DNA from: Chloranthus sessilifolius
Taxonomy: Eukaryota; Streptophyta; Magnoliopsida; Chloranthales; Chloranthaceae
Assembly (NCBI GenBank): GCA_021018995.1
Contig: CM037588.1
Span: 92,416,765 to 92,480,764 of the forward strand
DNA length: 64,000 bases
Direction: 5' to 3'
Shown here: positions 56,963 to 64,000 of the stretch, piece by piece
Position numbering within the stretch: the stretch's first letter is position 1
Layout: each line of letters opens with the position of its first letter
Program-made: the position numbers and the translations under genes
The notes under the pieces: model-generated
What the model was told of the DNA's origin: nothing
What the model saw: the letters and a program-made list of their open reading frames with translations, nothing else
The model's database searches: none

Positions 56963-56975
56963 TGGTATCAAAGCC
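56963..56975 (+). other. Primer binding site of H
   Basis: TGGTATCAAAGCC, two bases after the LTR end; initiator-methionine type, same as in F. Confidence 0.85.
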
Positions 56976-57055
56976 ATTTTCTTTAAAATTTCTGACAAAG
57001 TCTTAGACTTTTGTTGGAGTGAAGGGATCTTCTGCTAACAAAACTTTGGTTTCAT

Positions 57056-58379
57056 ATGCAGAGCGTGATGTCTTCTGGAAGAAGGGGTCGACCAAGAGGT
57101 ACCCATAATAGAAACCAGAGCGGTGAAGAGAGATTTCAGGCAGGGTCTAGTAGTAGAGACCAGGAAAATTCTCGAGAAGGAGAACAGAGGAGTGAAACGA
57201 CTGACCGGATCGCATTGGCTATGGAGACTATGGCCGCTGCGATGGCTCAGCAGACGCAGCAGACTGCGATACTGGCTGAGCAGACGACACTATTGGCGGC
57301 GAATAACATCAATAACGCCAATAGTCATCAACCGCCACCACCACCTCCTCCAGCATTGTTGCCATCGTCGTTTGTAGATTTTAGGAGATTGAGACCTCCT
57401 AGCTTCTATGGGCAGATGGATCTGTTGGAAGCAGAGAAATGGCTGAACCAAATAGAGAAGCTTCTAGACAGACTATGAAGTACAGAAAGTGAGAAGGTAG
57501 GATGGGCTTCTTTCCAGTTGGAGGGAGATGTCGATCTGTGGTGGAAGTCTGTGTTGAGAAAGAGGGAAGTAGAGGACCCGCATCGCCTATGGACTTGGGC
57601 GGACTTTGTAAGAGAGTTCAATAGGGAATATTTCCCTAAACAGGTGCGGGTACATATGAGAAGGGAGTTTGCAAACCTTCAGCAAAGGAGTATGTCCGTA
57701 CGAGAGTACGGTGTAGAGTTTACGCGATTGTCCCAGTTTGCACCGGAGTTAGTATCCACAGAGGTTATGAAAGCGGCCAAATTTGAGGAGGGCCTTCGAC
57801 CGAACATCCGTGAAAGGGTGTCAATCTTTGAACTAGAACACTATGCGGATGTGATGGGAAAAGCCATAGTAGCTGAGAGGGATATATATGGGGTGTACAA
57901 GAGAAGAGATCAACACGACGGGACAGGAACAGCTCAGGGGGGAGCGAGTGAGTATAGCTCGGGGAATAAAAAGCCGAGATTTACCACGCCGACTCCACTC
58001 CCTAGACAGGGCACGTATACAAATTTCTCTAGGCCACCTATGTCCATGTTGGCAAGACCAATCCGCTATGGGAACCCTACCGCCACTACCGGAGTATCTG
58101 CTAGTCAAGGCGTCTCTCGAGCTGCCTCCTCCACTCCAAGGGAGACATGTGCCAAATGCGGCAAGCCTCACACAATGGTTGATTGTAGAAGGGGAATGCA
58201 AGGGTGTTACCGATGTGGAAAGCTAGGCCACATAATAAAGGATTGCCTTGAGTTGAGCGAAGGGAGAATAGCTTCTGCTTCTGCATCACGAACCGTACAG
58301 GCTAAGAGACCGATTGTACAAGGGAGAACTTATGCAGTCACGACAGAGGACGCTCAGAACTCCAATGATATCATTCAAG
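57056..58379 (+). pseudogene. Gag of chromovirus H
   Basis: Start ATG at 57056 (a second Met at 57068). N-terminal Gly/Arg/Ser-rich segment, a Gln/Ala helix (AAAMAQQTQQTAILAEQTTL), a proline run, then the capsid core (MDLLEAEKWLNQIEKLL; VGWASFQLEGDVDLWWK; PKQVRVHMRREFANLQQ; EFTRLSQFAPELV). Near the C terminus come a short CAKCGKPHTMVDC and a CYRCGKLGHIIKDC knuckle (CX2CX4HX4C), about 58148-58250. A single in-frame TGA (57476-57478, probably CGA before deamination) interrupts the core; otherwise the frame is open to 58379 and, unspliced, to a stop at 58436-58438. It packages RNA and forms the particle. Confidence 0.9.
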
Positions 58380-58559
58380 GTGAGTTCTACTTGAGTTTAA
58401 TTACCATGCTATCCAATATAACATTTACAATGAATTAGTAGAAAAACATTGCATTTTTCTTGGTTAGATTTAGTGTCATTTAAGAGTTTTGTTGGTCACT
58501 TGAATATTATGTTTAAGTAAGTAATACGAATGAAGTGATAAGATGTGTGTACACTATAG
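58380..58559 (+). other. Intron at the gag/protease junction of H
   Basis: CAAG|GTGAGT at 58379/58380 and CACTATAG|G at 58559/58560 enclose 180 bp that is T-rich and without coding similarity. Splicing joins the end of the Gag frame to the protease frame in phase within one Gly codon, while reading through reaches a stop at 58436. The intron thus could set a Gag to Gag-Pol ratio. Gene-internal introns between gag-pro and pol are known in Ogre (Tat lineage) elements; I do not know of one at this place in chromoviruses. Confidence 0.8.
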
Positions 58560-59180
58560 GTACCCTATTTGTGTATGGGAAGAAGAGTCGTGGAGCATAC
58601 GAGGCTAGAGCGTTGATAGACCCAGGGTCTACTCATTCGTTTGTTACTCCTTGATTTGTAAGAAGGATGAGGATCAAGCCAGAGACATTAGATTTCGTCT
58701 TGGCTGTGATGGTTCCAACCGGACCGATAGTTGATGCAGACTTAGTCTGCAAGTCAGTAACCGTAGCTATTAAAGACGGAGAGGTTTTTGAGTTGTCAGC
58801 AAATCTGATTCTGTTAGACATGCAAGGATTTGATGTAATCCTTGGCATGGACTGGTTGTCAAAATACTGTGCAACGGTTGACTGCAAAAGTAAGATTGTC
58901 ATCTTTAGGCCGAATACCAGGAGATCATTTCGATTTGTTGGAGTAAGAACGAAATTCCTACCACTTGTGTCCGCCATCAAGGCTGAACGCCTAATCAGAA
59001 ATGGATGCAGTGGGTACTTGGCCCTTTTGATGGATGACAAGGAAAGAAAGAATGTTATTACGGAAATCACAATGGTGTGCAGTTTGAAGACGTTTTCCCA
59101 GAGGAATTACCAGGCTTACCTCCAAATCGAGAAGTGGAGTTTGCTATCGACTTAGCACCTGGAACGCGTTTCTAAAAGCA
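58560..59180 (+). pseudogene. Protease region of chromovirus H
   Basis: After the intron the frame opens with TLFVYGKKSRGAYEARALID and PGSTHSFVTP, where DPGSTHSF is the active-site block of this protease family in chromoviruses (D-x-G). A TGA (58652-58654, again consistent with CGA) interrupts it just behind. The rest contains VDADLVCKSVTVAIKDGEVF and DVILGMDWLSKYCATVDCK, the LGMDWL block that ends the protease fold. A one-base frameshift near 59077 and a stop at 59172 follow, in the RT lead-in ([16 protein letters not shown]). It cleaves the polyprotein when intact. Confidence 0.85.
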
Positions 59181-60050
59181 GATAGAATGGCTCCAATTGA
59201 AGGAACAACTGCAAGAACTTTTAGATAAGGGGTTTGTCAAACCAAGTGTATCCCCTTGGGGTGCACCGATCTTGTTTGTTAAGAAGAAGGACGGGTCAAT
59301 GAGGTTATGCATTGACTACCGTCAGTTGAACAAACTCACTATAAAGAATAAGTATCCGTTGCCAAGAATAGATGATTTGTTTGACTAGTTACAGGGAGCC
59401 AAGTATTTTTCAAAGATCGACTTGAGGTCGGGATATCATCAGCTCAGGGTCAAGGCAGAAGACATTCAAAAGACTGCTTTTAGGACGAGATACGGACACT
59501 ACGAGTTCTTAGTGATGCTGTTTGGGTTGATGAATGCGTCGGCGTCCTTCATGGATTTAATGAATCGGGTGTTTAAACCACACCTGGACTCTTGCGTCGT
59601 TGTATTTGTCAATGATATCCTCATCTACTCCAAGTCAAGGAAAGAACATGAGGAGCATTTGAGATCCGCTCTACAAACACTGCATGAACACCAATTATAC
59701 GCTAAACTCAGTAAATGCGATTTTTGGTTAGAAGAAGTTACCTTTTTGGGACATGTCTCAAAAGATGGTGTCACGGTGGATCCTACTAAGATTGAGGCAG
59801 TAGTGCAGTGGGAGCAACCAAAGACAGTCACCGAAGTGCGCAGTTTCCTTGGTTTAGCTGGGTATTATAGACGCTTTGTGGAAGGATTTTCCAAGCTATC
59901 GGGCCCACTGACCAAACTCACAAGGAAAGATGTACGATTTGAGTGGACCGATGCATGCGAAGCAAGCTTTCAAGAACTGAAGAAGCGACTGACCTCAGCC
60001 CCGATACTTGCAATCCCTTCAGGCAGTGGAGGTTTTGCAGTTTATAGTGA
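59181..60050 (+). pseudogene. Reverse transcriptase of chromovirus H, active site FVND
   Basis: Blocks: [52 protein letters not shown], a TAG at 59389-59391 (CAG expected), then [57 protein letters not shown] and [13 protein letters not shown]. The YVDD box reads FVND: the first catalytic Asp is Asn (AAT at 59611-59613) and the preceding Tyr is Phe. The FGL block has Leu (VMLFGL) where Pro is usual. RT converts element RNA to cDNA; this copy would be inactive even without its stops. Confidence 0.92.
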
Positions 60051-60440
60051 TTTAATAGTTTGGGCTGTGTGCTAAACCAGTATAAAAAGGTGATTGCTTA
60101 TGGATCGAGACAGTTGAAGGACCATGAGAAGAATTACCCCACTCATGACCTCGAGCTTGTAGCAGTCATTTTCGCATTGAAGATCTGGCGACACTATTTG
60201 TATGGGGAGACCTTTGAGATTTTCACTGACCATAAAAGCCTCCGATATTTATTTACACAGAAAGAGCTAAACATGAGGCAGAGAAGGTGGATGGAATTTC
60301 TCAAAGATTATGACTGCTCTATCCAATATCACCCAGGCAAGGCTAATGTCGTCACGGATGCTTTGAGTCGAAAGGGTTCAGCTCAATTGGCTAACCTGAT
60401 ACTGGGAATGCATAGGTGGAAATTGTTTGAAGATTTGTCA
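60051..60440 (+). pseudogene. RNase H of chromovirus H
   Basis: The strand with the first acidic residue is FAVYSD at the end of the RT frame; a frameshift near 60050 follows. The domain continues in the next frame: [40 protein letters not shown] (Glu), [19 protein letters not shown] (Asp), [20 protein letters not shown] and [11 protein letters not shown] (distal Asp). All four carboxylates are present though in two frames. It removes the RNA template during cDNA synthesis. Confidence 0.9.
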
Positions 60441-60639
60441 ATGTATGATACGATGATAGAAGTACAAGCTTCATGTACTCTGTTGGCCAATATTTCAGTG
60501 CGGCCAATGATCTTCGAACACGTACACGAGTTACAGATGAAAGATGCCGAGTTGGTTAAGATTCGAAAGGAAGTGATGGAGGGGACTCAACCGGATTTCT
60601 CTATAAGGGAGGATGGTTCCTTATTATTCAGGGGACGCC

Positions 60640-61936
60640 TCTGTATTCCGATTGATGCCGGTCTACGCCAGACTATTTTGGATAGGCACACAAGTCCAAG
60701 TACGCCATTCATCCGGGTAGTACCAAAATGTATCAAGATCTGCGTAAGAACTACTGGTGGAGAGGTCTCAAGCACGACGTAGCAGAGTATGTGTCAAAGT
60801 GTTTGACGTGTCAACAAGTAAAAGTCGATCATCGACACCCTGCTGGGTTATTACAGCCTCTACCTATACCGGAATGGAAGTGGGAATCTATCTCCATGGA
60901 TTTCATTGTGGGATTGCCACGGACAGTGAAGAGGTATAACGCCATCTGGGTTGTTGTAGATAGATTAACAAAATCGGCTCATTTCTTGCCCTACAACACC
61001 ATGTATACGTCGGGCAAACTAGTGGAACTCTATATGAAAGAGATAGTACGCCTACATGGTATTCCAAGCAGTATTGTATCTGATCGTGACCCGATGTATA
61101 CTTCAAAGTTTTGGCAAAAATTTCAAGAAGGTATGGGTACTCGGTTAGATTTCAGTTCAGCGTTCCATCCACAAACTGATGGGCAGACGGAACGAGTAAA
61201 CCAAGTGATCGAAGATATGCTCAGGGCGTGCATGCTTGAATTACAGGGTTCATGGGATCAGCATCTTCCCTTGATCGAGTTTGCTTATAATAATAGTTTT
61301 CAAGCAAGCATCGGAATGGCGCCGTACGAAGCTCTTTATGATAGGCGATGTCGATCGCCCATCAACTGGGAAGAGACCGGAGAAAAATTTGTGCTTGGTC
61401 CGGATATTCTCGAAGGTAATGCTATGTTTGTCTGGATGATGAGGGAACGACTGCGATCAGCACAGAGCCGACAAAAGAGTTATGCCGATATCAAGAGAAC
61501 GAGCCTGGACTTCGCCGTGGGTGATCACGTATTTGTGAAAGTATCTCCTATGAGGGGTGTGATGCGGTTCGGAAGAAAAGGGAAGCTTAGTCCTCGTTAT
61601 ATCGGACCCTTTGAAGTTTTGGGTCGAGTCGGAGACGTAGCCTATCGCATCGGATTGCCTCCGTTGTTTGATAGGGTGCACAATGTCTTTCATATCTCTA
61701 TGCTCCGCAAGTACGTAAAGGACCCCACGCACATTTTAGGTGGTCAACCAATTGAGTTACATGAGGATATGACAATGGTTGAAGACGCTACTCAAATCTT
61801 GGACCAAAAGGAGCGAACTCTACTTACTAAGGTCATTCCATTAGTGCTAGTCAAGTGGGGCAACCACCCTGTTGAAGAAGCAACTTGGGAGAGAGAGGCT
61901 GAAATTCGGAACTTGTATCCCCATTTATTTGAGTAA
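60640..61936 (+). pseudogene. Integrase with C-terminal chromodomain of chromovirus H
   Basis: The zinc-binding N terminus is damaged: a frameshift near 60697 destroys the first His, and the Cys pair remains in CLTCQQVK. From 60728 the frame is open for 402 residues: MDFIVGLPRT (first catalytic Asp), SDRDPMYTSKFWQKF (second Asp, about 61081), HPQTDGQTERVNQ (Glu, 61188 region; D-D-35-E), AYNNSFQASIGMAPYEALY, then GPFEVLGRVGDVAYRIGLP and NVFHISMLRKYVKDP. The last block, LVLVKWGNHPVEEATWERE and LYPHLFE, is the chromodomain end typical of Tekay/Del. The chromodomain would steer integration towards chromatin marks. TAA/TAG follows at 61934. Confidence 0.93.
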
Positions 61937-62393
61937 TGGAGATTGTAAATGATCTGTGCTAGGTGTGAAGAAAATGTATGAAACGTTGGATTATTTTGTT
62001 TAATTTTGTTTTTATGATCCGGGTATAAAACTGGTTTAAGCGGTGTTCGACTTACGCGTTAATCTTTACGATTTTTAAATGTAGCATGGGAAACTATCAT
62101 TTTGAGTTCCTCTCTCAAATTATGAATATTATGTGTACAGCTAGCCGGCATTTTGTCAAGGTCTACATGTGCAGTTCGGATTAGCTGTGGAAAATGAGCG
62201 ATTTCCAGATTGGTCGATTGGTAACAAATGGGACTGATCTGTGAGTAATAAGAACGTGATCATTCACGCACTGATGGCTTACTTGTTGGGGTAAATGGTT
62301 GTTAGTCCATAGTGGGGCATGAAGGAATTGCCTCATTTTAAATTAATGATTTGAACAATCTGAGGGAACAACCTTAGTTTCAAAATTTGGCAT
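61937..62393 (+). other. Spacer between pol and the accessory promoter of H
   Basis: No ORF and no LTR start or end is present, and no break in texture marks an insertion. The region contains GTATAAAACTGG (62024-62035), a weak TATA-like string. Confidence 0.5.
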
Positions 62394-62826
62394 TTCGTTT
62401 GATCGAAATTAAAAATTCGATCGAACGAATTTCTATGGGTCAAAGAAACAGGCATAGCCGGAAATCGTTCGAACGATTTTCCAAATCGTTCGAATGAAAT
62501 GTAACTACCAGTGGGTACTGATGAGTTCTCAGAGCATCGTTCGAACGATTTCGCAAAACCGTTCGAACGAAATACTTTCGCCAGTGAGAGGGAAAATGGC
62601 CTACAATTTTCATCTATGAAACCGTTCGATCAATTTACAAACCGATCGAATGAAAATTTTTGGAGGCATTTAAACGTGGGGAATTCGTTCGATCGAAATC
62701 AAATTTGTTCGAACGAATTTTGGGCTGGCATTTAATACTTGAAAACCGATCGAACGAATTTCAAATCGTTCGATCGATTTTGACCCTTATATATAGCTGC
62801 ATTCGATTTTCTTTTCTTTCGTTCGA
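62394..62826. repeat. CGTTCGAACG / CGATCGAACG array upstream of the accessory ORF of H
   Basis: ATCGTTCGAACGATT, ACCGTTCGAACGAAAT, GGAATTCGTTCGATCG and similar units, about 12 in 400 bp. They are the same sequence class as in the 5' LTR of this element (55148-55418) and differ from the arrays of all other elements in the window. Confidence 0.85.
62787..62796 (+). promoter_or_regulatory. TATA box for the accessory ORF of H
   Basis: TTATATATAG, next to the last palindrome unit, 264 bp before the likely start codon, followed by AT-rich leader. The place matches the TATA boxes that follow arrays in the Tat-like LTRs at 9326 and 51551. Confidence 0.6.
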
Positions 62827-62959
62827 AAATCAATAAACCTATTTTATTTTCTTTCTTTTGGGAAGAGCTTTAGGGTTTGTGAGGGTCGTCGGTGTTCATC
62901 AATTCCGGCCATCTTCGGACTTGGAACGACACGCAATCAAGCGATTGGATCATCTAGAG

Positions 62960-63058
62960 GTAATCATTAACCTCTATTTTGGTCTTTACATATCCATTTC
63001 TCCTAGAATTTTGTCGTCTTAGGGCCAAACCCATAAACCCTAATTTGTGCTTACCAAG
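62960..63058 (+). other. Probable leader intron of H accessory ORF
   Basis: CTAGAG|GTAATC at 62959/62960 and TTACCAAG|T at 63058/63059, 99 bp, ending directly before ATG (63060). The acceptor lacks a strong pyrimidine run. Its support is the same position as in copies B and C (intron, then start codon). Confidence 0.5.
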
Positions 63059-63059
63059 T

Positions 63060-64000
63060 ATGCCACCAAAAACTCACCAAGCTACGGCGAGTGCGGCACG
63101 AAGAAACCCACTTCGGGTTCTTCTTCGCAACAACCGCTGAAGAAACCACCTACGGGTTCTTCATCGGCACCGGCCGTACAAGCACCACCACCACCACCTA
63201 TGCATGAATGACCAAATGAATGGTGGTCGGATAAGGATTTCGAACCCGAGTGGATAATCGATCCTAAAATTTTTGCCAAGCGTGATGAAACGCATTGGGC
63301 ACTCAATTACATTTCCACTGCTGGTTTAATGGGTATCCTAAGACCGTGCAACGAGAGTTACTACCCTCGAATCGTTCGACTCTTTTACCAGAATATGGAA
63401 ATCATTAAGGACCCAACAATTTTAAAGACAAAGATTGATAATCGACCGTATACGTTTACTTTTGATGACGTGGCCGATGCGTTGGACTGCTTCCACACGT
63501 ATAACCATGAGGATATAGCATTAGCGGAGCCTTTTCCAAAGGCATTAGACTATCAGTATGTAGCCGATCAAATGACCCATGGCCGAATAGGTTCGGGTCA
63601 TTCTATCAAACGAGTTGATTTGCCCCGTGACCTCTGGATGCTTGATTCCATCATCCACTGTAATTTGTACCCCTTACGCCATCGGGCCGAAAGAGTAGGT
63701 GAGGTTCAAATGACACTCTTTTCAGCTTTTAATGGGCGATGGTTCAATGCCCCCAAAATGGTTTTGGAGGGAATGAAGTATGCCCGGAAGAAGATGTTAG
63801 CCAATGTAAAGAAATCGATTGACGACATGCCATATGCGAGACTGATTTCACTTATGGTAGAAGACTACGCGGGGGATGATACCTCCACCCTCTCCCCAAA
63901 TGAGTTTAAACTGACTGGCAATATTCAACAATTTATCATGGTTGATTGGAACCGGACATATGTCAAACTAGTTAAAAAGCCGATAGCCGAGGTACCACCC
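63060..64000 (+). pseudogene. Accessory protein of H (plant 'putative transposon protein'-type domain), runs off the window
   Basis: ATG at 63060 starts MPPKTHQATASAARRNP; a one-base frameshift at about 63090-63100 and a TGA at 63209-63211 separate it from the main frame, which is then open from 63212 to the window end (262 codons). It reads EWWSDKDFEPEWIID, NYISTAGLMGILRPC, YYPRIVRLFYQNME, TKIDNRPYTFTFDDVADAL, then SIKRVDLPRDLWMLDSIIHC and RWFNAPKMVLEGMKYARKKM. These align block by block with copy B (VRLFYKNI, TTIDKFPIAIT) and copy C (WFNVPSYLLEGM). Family as in copies B and C; no catalytic residues are recognised. Being intact for 262 codons suggests recent constraint. Confidence 0.75.

Larger units (their letters stand above)
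54537..64000 (+). mobile_element. Chromovirus (Tekay/Del-like) H with accessory ORF, 3' end outside window
   Basis: Order: 5' LTR (54537-56960), initiator-Met PBS, gag, intron, protease, RT, RNase H, integrase with C-terminal chromodomain (to 61936), a 450-bp spacer, palindrome array with TATA box, leader intron, accessory ORF to the end of the window. 3' LTR not reached. The palindromic motif of the LTR and of the internal array is the same, which ties the accessory ORF to this element rather than to a separate insertion. Confidence 0.88.

Noticed and set aside
1..64000. tRNA, rRNA or host protein-coding genes
   Set aside because: No cloverleaf-forming segment with the usual box A/B pattern, no ribosomal blocks and no intron-exon gene with a host domain were seen by eye; a tRNA or gene-finder scan could change this.

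Overview
The window is plant nuclear DNA made almost entirely of long terminal repeat (LTR) retrotransposons nested in and truncated by one another, plus one decayed Mutator-like DNA transposon fragment. No host gene was recognised. Three Ty3/gypsy lineages occur: Tat-like (YVDD reverse transcriptase plus a second, archaic-type RNase H; LTRs starting TGTAGACACC), Athila-like (Athila-type Gag and a PBS resembling TGGCACCGTTGCCAGGG), and Tekay/Del-like chromoviruses (PBS TGGTATCAAAGCC, C-terminal chromodomain). This is typical of a repeat-rich angiosperm chromosome. The species cannot be fixed from the sequence.

Layout. 1-10133 (-): 5' LTR and degenerate gag-pro-RT-RNase H of a Tat-like element whose left end is outside the window. 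10134-18078 (-): Athila-like copy A, cut by the Tat element and carrying solo LTR D1 (14435-16360, target duplication GAAAG). 18096-21203 (-): solo LTR D2, same family as D1. 21204-21934: unassigned. 21935-23254 (+): Mutator-like transposase remnant. 23255-24195 (+): Tat-type LTR fragment. 24195-35762 (-): Athila-like copy B with solo chromovirus-type LTR E1 (32559-35652) inside its 5' LTR. 35763-about 51045 (+): Athila-like copy C, 5'-truncated, its ORF interrupted by complete non-autonomous chromovirus F (38266-46980). 51050-52420 (+): Tat-type LTR fragment and leader. 52421-54536 (-): LTR G. 54537-64000 (+): chromovirus H, with gag, pro, RT, RNase H and integrase-chromodomain, then an extra promoter and an accessory ORF running off the end.

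Main observations. (1) Athila-like copies A, B and C have no pol. In all three, Gag ends at the same Leu-Pro-Thr-His-Pro-stop, followed by a separate promoter-like region and an accessory ORF. (2) The accessory protein of B and C is homologous to the ORF downstream of pol in chromovirus H, so one accessory module occurs in two lineages. (3) Every LTR family here carries a family-specific cluster of short CpG-centred palindromes near its promoter, and in H, A and B (less clearly C) the same motif recurs before the internal ORF. This suggests one element-encoded or host factor acting on both promoters. (4) Chromovirus H has a 180-bp GT-AG intron exactly at the gag/protease junction: unspliced RNA stops after Gag, spliced RNA reads into protease. 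These four points are the candidates for an undescribed system.

All coding regions carry stops, frameshifts or active-site changes, many of the CpG-to-TpG type, so the copies are defective. Chronology: MULE, then the Tat LTR in it; Athila A, then D1 and the left-hand Tat element in it; Athila C, then F in its ORF; Athila B, then E1 in its LTR; G, then H.
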